From CAZEIW01 sp964512305 (GTDB lineage Bacteria > Pseudomonadota > Gammaproteobacteria > Burkholderiales > Burkholderiaceae_F): 9,215 nucleotides of DNA. The stretch lies in NCBI GenBank assembly GCA_964512305.1, contig CAZEIW010000004.1, positions 1-9,215 of the forward strand. Reading direction: 5' to 3'. The position numbers were made by a program, and so were the translations under genes. This document shows, one piece after another, positions 1 to 6,423 of this stretch. The notes under the pieces are model-generated. The model worked only from the letters and a program-made list of their open reading frames with translations, did not search any database and had not been told where the DNA came from. Positions within the stretch are counted from its first letter, which is position 1. Each line of letters starts with the position of its first letter.

Positions 1-1
1 A

Positions 2-82
2 AAGATCCTGGCCCGCTCGCCCGTCATGCACGTCGGCGCCGAAGGAAGCAAGGTCGACATCCCCCTCTTCGTCGATCGGTGA
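2..82 (+). CDS. C-terminal end of an unidentified upstream gene (partial)
   Basis: An open frame enters from the left edge and gives 26 residues ending in PLFVDR before a TGA at 80-82. Nearly all its codons end in G or C, as in the clear genes of this window, which supports real coding. The fragment is too short to assign. The stretch LARSPV recalls the tail of some UspA-type universal stress proteins, but the remaining residues do not fit that pattern well, so I give no function. The next likely gene begins about 250 bases downstream, so it is probably not in the same operon. Confidence 0.45.
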   Translation, partial: KILARSPVMHVGAEGSKVDIPLFVDR

Positions 83-174
83 TGAGCTTGCGTCCATCCC
101 CAGCGTGATCGCGCCCACGACAAGCTCCCTTTGCGCCGTCCCTGATGCCATACCGGCCGGCGCATCGATCTATT

Positions 175-196
175 CCACGGAAGAACCACGGAAGAA
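175..196. repeat. Perfect 11-bp tandem direct repeat
   Basis: CCACGGAAGAA occurs twice back to back (175-185 and 186-196) in the spacer ahead of the DUF4148-type gene. It is followed at 198-203 by the palindrome TTCGAA. Repeats of 11 bp put two identical half-sites on the same face of the helix, which suits a regulator binding as a tandem dimer, but this role is inferred. The rest of the 83-329 spacer shows no clear promoter or RNA gene. Confidence 0.5.
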
Positions 197-329
197 CTTC
201 GAATATCGCGCCGGCCGCGTCGGTACTGCACATCACGATCTGCCAATCGGCACGACGTCGATCCGCAGCCTGCGCTCGAGGCGCGCGACTCGGACCGCTC
301 ATCTAAGCCATCCGATGAAGGGAACCCTC

Positions 330-881
330 ATGAAAGTGATCCGTCCGTTGAGTCTCGTCTTCATGACCGTGGCACTGGCCGCTGCCGGCACCGCGGGAGC
401 GCAGGAGGGCAAGACGCGGGCCCAGGTCGTGGCTGAACTGGAAGAAGCCATCAAGTCCGGGGACGTCATCACCGGCGACCTCGGTCTCAAGCGCAACGAA
501 GTCGCGCCCGCCTCGTATGCGGCGAAGATCCAGCTGCCCGGCAAGTCGCGCGAGCAGGTCAGGGCCGAGCTGGCCGACGCCTTGCGCACCGGCGACATCG
601 TCACCGGCGAGCAGGGATTGAAGCGCAACGAGGTCGCACCCGCGTTCCATGCCGCGGAAGCGACGGCGCCTGGCAAGACGCGCGAGCAGGTCAAAGCCGA
701 GCTCGCCGACGCCATGCGCACCGGCGACATCATCACCGGCGATCTTGGTTTCAAGCGCAACGAGATCGCGCCGCGGCTTTACGCGCTCCCGGCGCTAACG
801 AATGCCCGCAAGACGGTGCAGCCCGAAGTGCAGGCGCCGCCGGCGGAGACCATTCAACCCAACCTCGCGTTCGGAGAATAG
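330..881 (+). CDS. Exported protein with three tandem DUF4148-like repeats
   Basis: The 183-residue product has unknown function. An upstream in-frame ATG lies at 315, but I chose ATG 330 because AAGGGA (318-323) sits six bases before it and because it starts directly on a signal peptide: basic MKVIRP, a hydrophobic core, then likely cleavage at AGA|QE around residue 25. The mature part is three consecutive 44-residue units beginning K-T/S-R-x-Q-V, each with AEL, an S/TGD turn, TG, and the core KRNE-V/I-AP. This matches the DUF4148 family of small exported Burkholderiales proteins, which are often about 100 residues with one or two units. The tail after residue 160 is rich in Pro, Ala and Gln. 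It probably resides in the periplasm. It stands alone between two long spacers, so a link to the downstream sugar cluster is not evident. Confidence 0.85.
   Translation: MKVIRPLSLVFMTVALAAAGTAGAQEGKTRAQVVAELEEAIKSGDVITGDLGLKRNEVAPASYAAKIQLPGKSREQVRAELADALRTGDIVTGEQGLKRNEVAPAFHAAEATAPGKTREQVKAELADAMRTGDIITGDLGFKRNEIAPRLYALPALTNARKTVQPEVQAPPAETIQPNLAFGE
411..806 (+). repeat. Three in-register 132-bp coding repeats
   Basis: The units lie at 411-542, 543-674 and 675-806 within the DUF4148-type gene, with no gaps between them. Units 2 and 3 are the closest pair, sharing blocks such as the codons for AELADA and RTGDI. Unit 1 and unit 2 share LKRNEVAPA. The even length and conserved register suggest duplication of one domain-coding module. 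The last unit is the most diverged at its end. Confidence 0.85.
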
Positions 882-907
882 AGGGCTCGGCGGCAAGGGC
901 GGGGCGC

Positions 908-932
908 GGGGCGCATGGCCGGCCGGCGCCCC
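908..932 (+). terminator. GC-rich hairpin after the DUF4148-type gene, possible terminator
   Basis: GGGGCGC (908-914) pairs with GCGCCCC (926-932) around an 11-base loop, 26 bases after the stop codon. A competing pairing exists between GGCCGG (921-926) and CCGGCC (936-941). No run of T follows, so a classic intrinsic terminator is not shown. It could also be an mRNA-stabilising end. Confidence 0.3.
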
Positions 933-1011
933 GTACCGGCCGCCTTTCGCCGGGGGCAAAGACCATAGCGACCTCGCTGATTCAGAGGCAGTCACCCCAT
1001 AGGAAGCGTGA

Positions 1012-1027
1012 CCCGCATGAGTGCGGG
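1012..1027. other. Perfect inverted repeat CCCGCA-TGAG-TGCGGG
   Basis: A 6-bp perfect stem with a 4-base loop lies about 105 bases before the binding-protein start. No T-run follows, so it is not a standard terminator. It may be a short hairpin in an upstream transcript or a protein-binding palindrome. The remainder of the 882-1069 spacer shows nothing else that I can support. Confidence 0.35.
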
Positions 1028-1069
1028 ATAGCGACGGCGCGAAGTTATGCCGGAACATGCGATCCGCCG

Positions 1070-1085
1070 TTGGAATCGTTTCCAA
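1070..1085. promoter_or_regulatory. Probable LacI-family operator ahead of the sugar cluster
   Basis: TTGGAATCGTTTCCAA is palindromic at 14 of 16 positions about a central CG. This is the architecture typical of LacI/CcpA-class operators, in which the hinge-helix leucine intercalates at the central CpG. It lies 46 bases upstream of the start codon of the binding-protein gene, where it would cover or border the promoter. A LacI-type regulator is encoded in the same cluster at 5387-6421, so autoregulation is the simplest model. I could not pick out convincing -35 and -10 boxes. Confidence 0.7.
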
Positions 1086-1095
1086 AAAATGTAGT

Positions 1096-1110
1096 TGCAC
1101 TCCAAGTGCA
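1096..1110. promoter_or_regulatory. Second inverted repeat TGCACT-N3-AGTGCA in the leader
   Basis: Perfect 6-bp arms flank CCA, immediately downstream of the LacI-type operator. The heptamer TGCACTC also occurs as a direct repeat (1096-1102 and 1107-1113) with an 11-bp period. The sequence differs from the operator at 1070, so it may bind another factor or form a small hairpin in the 5' leader just ahead of the ribosome-binding site. The function is inferred from position only. Confidence 0.4.
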
Positions 1111-1117
1111 CTCAATG

Positions 1118-1124
1118 AGGGGAG
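1118..1124 (+). promoter_or_regulatory. Strong ribosome-binding site of the binding-protein gene
   Basis: AGGGGAG lies seven bases before ATG 1132. It settles the start there rather than at an in-frame GTG at 1021, because the 37 residues between them do not look like a protein and would precede the signal peptide. Confidence 0.75.
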
Positions 1125-1131
1125 ACTGAGA

Positions 1132-2358
1132 ATGAACTTTCGACCGTTCCGAATCGCCGCGGTCCTGTCTGCGGGGCTGTGCCTTTCCGGGCTGGCCCAG
1201 GCCCAGCGTGCGGAAGTGATCCACTGGTGGACCTCCGGCGGCGAAGCGGCCGCGATCAAGCAGTTCGCGGACATGTACACCCAGATGGGCGGCACCTGGA
1301 TCGACTCGCCGATCGCCGGCGGGGGCGGCGCACAGGCCCGCACCGTGACCGCCAACCGCACGATGGGGGGCGATCCTCCGACGGCGGCCCAATTTAACTA
1401 CGGCACGCAGTACTCCGAGTACATCAAGAACGGCTTGCTCAACAACATCGACGACGTCGCCGCCAAGAACGACTTCGACCATATCCTGCCGCCGACGCTG
1501 GCCAAGCAGATCAAGGTCGACGGCCACTACTACGCGGTGCCGGTGAACATCCACAACGAAAACTGGGTCTGGTACAGCAAGGACGTCCTGGCCAAGGCCG
1601 GCGTCGCCAAGGAACCGGTGACGATGGACGAGGTCCTCGCCGCGATGGAGAAGGTCAAGGCCAAAGGCATGATCGGGCTGGCGCTGGGCGGCCAGCAGTG
1701 GCAGGAGGCGATCATGTTCCGCTCCGTGATGTTGAGCGTCGGCGGCAAGGCGCTGTACGAGCAGGTCTACAGGAGCAAGGATGTCAGCGGCCCCGAATTC
1801 AGGAAGGCGCTGGAAAACTTCAAGAAGCTGAAGGCCTACGTCGACGCCGGCTCGCCGGGCCGTGACTGGAACCTGGCCACCGCGATGGTGATCGAGGGCA
1901 AGGCCGGCTTCCAGTACATGGGTGACTGGGCCAAGGGCGAGTTCATCAACGCGAACAAGAAGCAGGGCTCTGATTTCGGGTGCTTCATGGCCGGCGGCCC
2001 GAAGATGCCGTACTCGATCGGCGGCGACGTGTTCGTCTTCCCGAAGACCGACAAGGCGGATTCCGTCGCGGCACAGAAGAAACTCGCGAACATGATGATC
2101 TCGAAGGAGGGCCAGGTCGCCTTCAACAACAAGAAGGGCTCGATCCCCGTGCGCACCGACGTCGACCTTTCGGCCGTCGACGACTGCGCGAAGGCCGGCA
2201 TCGCGGCCGTCAAGGAGGGCCGTCTTATCGAGAGCGACAACTCGCTGCTCTCGCCGGACACCAAGGGCGCCTTCGACGACGAAATCAGCAAGTTCTGGAA
2301 CTCCGATCGCTCGGTGGACGACACGATCAAGGCACTCCAGGCCGCTCTGAAGCGATAG
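1132..2358 (+). CDS. Periplasmic sugar-binding protein of a CUT1 ABC importer
   Basis: The 408-residue product should capture a sugar in the periplasm and deliver it to the permeases encoded next. The N-terminus (MNFRPFR, hydrophobic core, LAQA|QR) is a Sec signal peptide with likely cleavage after residue 24. Cys17 does not sit in a good lipobox, so a soluble protein is expected. The mature start, AEVIHWWTSGGE, is the hallmark of family 1 extracellular solute-binding proteins. The segments GGDPPTAAQFNYG, YYAVPVNIHNENWVWY and FQYMGDW resemble the glucose/mannose group (GtsA-like). Cys284 and Cys352 are the only cysteines I noted in the mature chain and may form the disulfide seen in that group. 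The length is normal for the family. It is the first gene of the cluster, behind the LacI-type operator and followed by a strong stem-loop. The ligand cannot be read from sequence: the family suggests glucose or mannose, while the downstream glucosidase argues for a glucoside. Confidence 0.93.
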   Translation: MNFRPFRIAAVLSAGLCLSGLAQAQRAEVIHWWTSGGEAAAIKQFADMYTQMGGTWIDSPIAGGGGAQARTVTANRTMGGDPPTAAQFNYGTQYSEYIKNGLLNNIDDVAAKNDFDHILPPTLAKQIKVDGHYYAVPVNIHNENWVWYSKDVLAKAGVAKEPVTMDEVLAAMEKVKAKGMIGLALGGQQWQEAIMFRSVMLSVGGKALYEQVYRSKDVSGPEFRKALENFKKLKAYVDAGSPGRDWNLATAMVIEGKAGFQYMGDWAKGEFINANKKQGSDFGCFMAGGPKMPYSIGGDVFVFPKTDKADSVAAQKKLANMMISKEGQVAFNNKKGSIPVRTDVDLSAVDDCAKAGIAAVKEGRLIESDNSLLSPDTKGAFDDEISKFWNSDRSVDDTIKALQAALKR

Positions 2359-2371
2359 TCGCCGGAGGGCA

Positions 2372-2397
2372 CGGGGCCCGCCAAACGCGGAGCCCCG
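2372..2397 (+). promoter_or_regulatory. Intergenic stem-loop between binding-protein and permease genes
   Basis: CGGGGC (2372-2377) and CCGC (2378-2381) pair with GCGG (2387-2390) and GCCCCG (2392-2397), leaving a CAAAC loop and one bulged A. That is ten GC-only pairs, starting 13 bases after the stop codon. No T-run follows, so it probably blocks 3' exonucleases or causes partial termination rather than full termination. Similar structures between binding-protein and permease genes (for example malE-malF) are known to raise the level of the binding protein. The 121-base gap here contrasts with the 0-15 base gaps in the rest of the cluster. Confidence 0.65.
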
Positions 2398-2479
2398 CTC
2401 CGCCATCCGTCGAACGCCGGCTGCCTGGCCGCCCGCTCGGGGCGTACCGGCAGCTGGCGGACGACTTCCGCTGACGAAC

Positions 2480-3379
2480 ATGGCCCTCGGCCGACGACCC
2501 GTACGCCTGAACCTGGCACTGCACGTCGCGCTGTTGCCGCTCGCGATCACCGTTTTGCTCGCCTACGTCGGGTCGATCCTCTGGAGCATCGGGATCTCGT
2601 TCACGCCATCGAAGATGCTCGTGTCTCCCGAATGGGTGGGAACGATGCAGTACCTCCGCCTGTTCGAGACCGATCGCTGGAACGTCTCGATCGCCAACCT
2701 CGGCATCCTGTCGGTCGTCTACATCGGCGGCGTCATTGTGCTGGGCACGCTGATGGCCATTTTCATCGACCAGCAGGTCACCGGGGAGAGTTGGTTCAGG
2801 ACGATCTTTCTCTATCCCTACGCAATGAGCTTCGTCGTGACGGGGCTGATCTGGCAGTGGCTGTTCAACCCGACCCTCGGTCTGCAGCACGCGTTTCGCG
2901 ACTGGGGCTGGCAAAGCTTCCGGCTCGACTGGACCGTCCGCCCGGAAACGGCGATCTTCGCGATTGCCGTCGCGATGATCTGGCAGGGCAGCGGCACGAC
3001 GATGGCCATCATCCTTGCCGCGCTGCGCGGGGTCGACGAGGAGCAGTGGAAGGCCGCGCAACTCGACGGTGTCTCGCGCCCGCGCTTCTATCTGAGCGTC
3101 GTGCTGCCGCAGCTCGGTCCGGCCTACGCGGCGGCGCTGGTGCTGCTGGCGGTCGCGGTCGTGCGCACCTTCGACATCGTGTTCGTGATGACCAGCGGGG
3201 GCCCGGGCGACGCCAGCGAGGTGCCGGCCAAGTTCATCATCGATCACCTCTTCGGGCGCAACAACATCGCCCTGGCGTCCGCGGCCTCCGTCGTGATGCT
3301 GGTCACCGTTTTCACGGTGCTGACGCCGCTGCTCTACTGGCGTTCCAGGGTCCAGGCGCGGGCCAACGCTGGCCGCTGA
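2480..3379 (+). CDS. CUT1 sugar ABC permease, MalF/GtsB type
   Basis: The 299-residue inner-membrane subunit forms half of the sugar channel. Six hydrophobic segments can be seen at roughly residues 17-39, 73-95, 108-130, 158-180, 213-235 and 266-288. The cytoplasmic EAA loop, which docks on the ATPase, is at about 187-211 (EEQWKAAQLDG, then a conserved LP). The motif TSGGPGDASEVPAKFI at 238-253 is typical of MalF/UgpA-class permeases. The length is normal for the short forms that lack the large MalF periplasmic domain. ATG 2480 is preceded by only a weak ribosome-binding site, so translation may be modest. The partner permease starts 14 bases after the stop. Confidence 0.93.
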   Translation: MALGRRPVRLNLALHVALLPLAITVLLAYVGSILWSIGISFTPSKMLVSPEWVGTMQYLRLFETDRWNVSIANLGILSVVYIGGVIVLGTLMAIFIDQQVTGESWFRTIFLYPYAMSFVVTGLIWQWLFNPTLGLQHAFRDWGWQSFRLDWTVRPETAIFAIAVAMIWQGSGTTMAIILAALRGVDEEQWKAAQLDGVSRPRFYLSVVLPQLGPAYAAALVLLAVAVVRTFDIVFVMTSGGPGDASEVPAKFIIDHLFGRNNIALASAASVVMLVTVFTVLTPLLYWRSRVQARANAGR

Positions 3380-3393
3380 CGAAAGACCGGGAC

Positions 3394-4296
3394 ATGAGCG
3401 CGATCGCGGCCGCCGGCGCCCCTTCGGTCTCCCGCCCCAGGCGCAGGCTCGTCACGTGGGAGCGGGTCGGCATCTATGCCTTCCTGCTGACGGTCTCGGC
3501 ATTCTTCCTGCTGCCGCTGTACGTGATGGTCATCACGTCGCTGAAGACGCCGGAGGAGGTGCGCAGGGCGCTGCTGTTCGCGCTGCCGGCGGTGCCGCAA
3601 TTCCAGAATTGGAATGAAGCCTGGTCGAAGGCCTGCATCGCCCTGGCCTGCGAGGGCATCCACGGCGGCTTCTGGAATTCCGTCCGCATCGTCGTGCCGG
3701 CCACGATCATCTCGGTGTTCATCGGGGCGCTGAATGGCTACGCGCTGAGCTTCTGGCGCTCCCGCTGGGGCGACCTGCTGTTCGGGATCATCATGCTGGG
3801 CGCGTTCGTGCCGTTCCAGATCATGGTCTACCCCCTGGTGGCCTGGTATCGGCTCGGAGGCTTCTACAACACCTACTGGGCCATTTTGCTGACGCACTGC
3901 ATCTTCGGGATGCCGGTGTTGACGATCCTGTTCCGCAGCTACTACGTCGCCGTGCCGCAGGAACTGTTCAAGGCGGCGCGCATCGATGGCGCCGGTTTCT
4001 GGCGCATCTTCCTGCAGCTGATGCTGCCGATGGCCACGCCGATGCTGGTGGTGGGAACCATCCTGCAGGTCACGGGGATCTGGAACGACTTCCTGTTCGG
4101 GCTGATCTTCGCCGGCAAGGCGAACCACCCGATGACCGTGGAGCTCAACAACCTGGTCAATACGACGTTCGGCGAACGTCGTTACAACATCGACATGGCA
4201 GCCACGATCCTGACTTCCCTCGTTCCGCTGGCGGTGTACTTCTTCTCCGGGCGCTGGTTCGTCCGGGGCATCGCCGCCGGGGCGGTGAAGGGCTGA
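3394..4296 (+). CDS. CUT1 sugar ABC permease, MalG/GtsC type
   Basis: The 300-residue second membrane subunit pairs with the preceding permease. After a basic N-terminal tail, TM1 runs at about 24-48 and is followed by SLKTPEEV, the family's usual exit from TM1. Further membrane segments lie near 98-120, 128-150, 160-182, 214-236 and 270-290. The EAA loop is at 189-212 (QELFKAARIDGAG, then LMLP). The C-terminus GAVKG matches the MalG-class ending, which is thought to contact the ATPase. A loop at about 78-92 with two cysteines (CIALACEG) faces the periplasm. ATG 3394 has a weak GAAAGA ribosome-binding site (3381-3386). The ATPase gene starts three bases after the stop, so translation of the two is probably coupled. 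Confidence 0.93.
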   Translation: MSAIAAAGAPSVSRPRRRLVTWERVGIYAFLLTVSAFFLLPLYVMVITSLKTPEEVRRALLFALPAVPQFQNWNEAWSKACIALACEGIHGGFWNSVRIVVPATIISVFIGALNGYALSFWRSRWGDLLFGIIMLGAFVPFQIMVYPLVAWYRLGGFYNTYWAILLTHCIFGMPVLTILFRSYYVAVPQELFKAARIDGAGFWRIFLQLMLPMATPMLVVGTILQVTGIWNDFLFGLIFAGKANHPMTVELNNLVNTTFGERRYNIDMAATILTSLVPLAVYFFSGRWFVRGIAAGAVKG

Positions 4297-4299
4297 TCC

Positions 4300-5385
4300 A
4301 TGGCCGGCGTAAATATCCAGGACCTCGACATCGTGCTGGGTGGCAACACCATCCTGAAGTCCATGAACCTGGACGTGCGCGATGGGGAGTTCCTCGTCCT
4401 GCTCGGGCCGTCGGGCTGCGGCAAGTCGACGCTGCTCCATTCGATCGCCGGCTTCTACGAGGCGGCCAACGGCAGCATCCGCATCGGCGAGAAGGACGTC
4501 ACCTGGGCCGACCCGAAGGATCGCGGGATCGGCATGGTGTTCCAGTCGTACGCGCTGTCCCCGACGATGAATGTCGAGCGCAACATGTCGTTCGGACTGC
4601 GCGTGGCCGGCGTCGCGCGCGACGAGATCGCGCGCCGCGTCGATCGCGCGGCGCGGATGCTGCATCTGACCGATCTGCTCAAGCGCCGTCCCGCGCAGCT
4701 CTCCGGCGGCCAGCGTCAGCGGGTCGCGATCGGCCGCGCCGTCGTGCGCGATTCGCAGGTCTATCTGTTCGACGAGCCGCTTTCGAATCTCGACGCGAAG
4801 TTGCGCTCCGAGCTGCGCCGCGAATTGAAGCAGCTGCACCAGACGCTCGGCGCGACGATGATCTACGTGACCCACGATCAAATCGAGGCGATGACGCTTG
4901 CCGACCGGATCGCGGTCATGAAGACGGGGGTCATCCAGCAGATAGGCACGCCCGACGAAATCTACATCTGGCCACGGACGCTGTTCGTCGCCGGATTCCT
5001 CGGCTCGCCGACGATGAACCTGCTGCATGGCCAGCTCGCGTTGCGGGACGGCGCGCCGCATTTTGAGTGCCCGGCGCTGTCGACCGGCGTCGGGGCCTAC
5101 CCATTCGCCGGCGAGGTCTCATCGAGCCGCGAGGTCGTGCTCGGCGTGCGACCCGAGCAGCTGCTCATCGGGCCCGCGGTCGGCTCGCAGACGCCTTACG
5201 CGGCGCGGGTCTCGATCGTCGAACCGCTCGGCCCGCAGAAAATCGCCTGGGTCGACTGCAACGGCACGACCGTTTCGGCCATCGTCGACCACCAATGGAA
5301 CGGCGCTCCGGGTGACGCCGTCGCGTTCGGGTTCGATCCGGCGCGCGTCTCGATCTTCGACGCGGCAACCGAAACACGCCTTTGA
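4300..5385 (+). CDS. Sugar ABC transporter ATPase, UgpC/MalK type
   Basis: The 361-residue cytoplasmic ATPase powers the two permeases as a dimer. All nucleotide-binding motifs are intact: Walker A GPSGCGKST at 36-44, Q-loop Gln82, signature LSGGQ at 134-138, Walker B VYLFDEP at 154-160 with catalytic Glu159, the D-loop SNLD, and switch His192 in THDQ. Residues from about 240 onward form the TOBE/OB-fold regulatory domain, with the family motif GVRPE at 282-286. The length is typical. One small oddity is YALSPTM at 84-90, where the family usually has YALYPHM. A good ribosome-binding site, GAAGGG (4287-4292), lies inside the end of the permease gene. Such ATPases can serve several importers, but here it clearly belongs to its neighbours. 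Confidence 0.95.
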   Translation: MAGVNIQDLDIVLGGNTILKSMNLDVRDGEFLVLLGPSGCGKSTLLHSIAGFYEAANGSIRIGEKDVTWADPKDRGIGMVFQSYALSPTMNVERNMSFGLRVAGVARDEIARRVDRAARMLHLTDLLKRRPAQLSGGQRQRVAIGRAVVRDSQVYLFDEPLSNLDAKLRSELRRELKQLHQTLGATMIYVTHDQIEAMTLADRIAVMKTGVIQQIGTPDEIYIWPRTLFVAGFLGSPTMNLLHGQLALRDGAPHFECPALSTGVGAYPFAGEVSSSREVVLGVRPEQLLIGPAVGSQTPYAARVSIVEPLGPQKIAWVDCNGTTVSAIVDHQWNGAPGDAVAFGFDPARVSIFDAATETRL

Positions 5386-5386
5386 C

Positions 5387-6421
5387 GTGAGCACGATCAA
5401 GGACGTCGCGCGGCTTGCGGGGGTTGGCGTCGCCACGGCTTCGCGCGCGCTGTCGGGCAACGGCTCCGTGGCCGAGGGGACCGCGGCGCGCGTGCGCGCC
5501 GCGGCGGCGGCGCTGGACTTCCGCCCGTCCACCATCGCGCAGGCATTGTCGCTGCGCCGTTCCGGCGCGATCGGCGTCTACGTGCCGGTCTTCGACGGCG
5601 CGTTCTATTCGAGGATCGCGGCCAGTATCGATGGCGCGCTGCGCGCCGCCGGCCGCCACATGGTCGCGACGAACGGCTACGGCGACGGTTCCTCGCGCCA
5701 GCAGGCGCTCGACGGCATCGATTTCCTGCTCCATCGCGAGTGCGACGGCCTCGTGGTCGCGAGCCACAGCCTCACCGACGAGGACTTCGTCAGTGTCGTG
5801 CGACGCTGCCCGTGCGCCGTCGTGCTCAATCGGGTCATCGCCGGCTACGCCGACCGTTGCTTCTCGGTAGACCACGAAATTGCCGGGCGGATCGCGGCGC
5901 GCGCGCTGCTGCATCATGGTCATCGCGACATCGCGGTCATCGCGGGTCCGCCTCAGGCACCCGACAGTGTCGCGCGCATGCACGGTTTCCTCGACGAGCT
6001 GGCGCGTTGCGGCGTCGACGTTCCACGCTCGCGGCGCGCCGAGGGCGATTTCTCCTTCGCTGCCGGCGCGGCCGGCGTTCATTGGCTTTCGCGTTCGGGC
6101 AGGCTGGATTTCACGGCGCTGTTCGCGGCCAACGACCTGATGGCGATGGCGGCGATCGGCACGTTGTCCGAACTCGGCCTGCGCGTGCCGCAGCGAGTCT
6201 CGGTGATCGGCTACGACGACTCGATCTTCGCGACCTACACGTCGCCGCCGCTCACCACCGTGCATATCCCGATGGACCCGCTGACCGTCAATGGCTGCCA
6301 TCGGGTGCTGAACGACTGCTATGGATTGAACCTCCCGGTCGAGCGGGACTTTTCGGCGACGATCGCCTGGCGCAGCTCCGTCGTGCGCGGGCCGCACGCG
6401 CCCATCGGCCCGGGAGCCTGA
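5387..6421 (+). CDS. LacI-family transcriptional regulator
   Basis: The 344-residue DNA-binding regulator is the probable local repressor of the cluster. GTG 5387 is chosen because it gives (M)STIKDVARLAGVG, the canonical LacI N-terminus; the in-frame sequence above lies inside the ATPase gene. The start comes one base after the ATPase stop with no visible Shine-Dalgarno, so translational coupling is likely. The helix-turn-helix spans about 3-23, with VATASRAL as the recognition helix. The hinge RPSTIAQALSLRRSG at 46-60 includes the leucine that should enter a central CpG. The periplasmic-binding-protein-like effector domain runs from about 61 to 335, including FAANDLMA at 246-253 and VSVIGYDD at 271-278, both standard for the family. 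It most likely senses the imported sugar or a product and binds the palindrome at 1070-1085, controlling its own operon. The effector is unknown. Confidence 0.92.
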   Translation: MSTIKDVARLAGVGVATASRALSGNGSVAEGTAARVRAAAAALDFRPSTIAQALSLRRSGAIGVYVPVFDGAFYSRIAASIDGALRAAGRHMVATNGYGDGSSRQQALDGIDFLLHRECDGLVVASHSLTDEDFVSVVRRCPCAVVLNRVIAGYADRCFSVDHEIAGRIAARALLHHGHRDIAVIAGPPQAPDSVARMHGFLDELARCGVDVPRSRRAEGDFSFAAGAAGVHWLSRSGRLDFTALFAANDLMAMAAIGTLSELGLRVPQRVSVIGYDDSIFATYTSPPLTTVHIPMDPLTVNGCHRVLNDCYGLNLPVERDFSATIAWRSSVVRGPHAPIGPGA

Positions 6422-6423
6422 CC

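Noticed and set aside
105..329. Extension of the DUF4148-type gene to an ATG at 105
   Set aside because: The added residues would bury the signal peptide and show no domain, and the ribosome-binding site supports ATG 330.
1045..2550. A 501-codon minus-strand frame opposite the binding-protein gene
   Set aside because: It has a low-complexity composition and no motif, and the plus strand encodes a complete, well-conserved protein there.
2632..3393. Extension of the second permease upstream to 2632
   Set aside because: That stretch is an out-of-frame reading of the first permease gene. The real start at 3394 follows the first permease's stop by 14 bases and begins a normal family N-terminus.
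4631..4660. CG-rich short repeats (GCGCG runs) in the ATPase and regulator genes
   Set aside because: They fall within conserved coding sequence and reflect codon bias for Ala and Arg, not a separate repeat element.
3334..5061. A 575-codon open frame on the minus strand across the permease and ATPase genes
   Set aside because: Its product is rich in Arg, His, Asp and Gln with no recognisable domain. It lies opposite genes with intact motifs. Long antisense frames are expected in GC-rich coding DNA.
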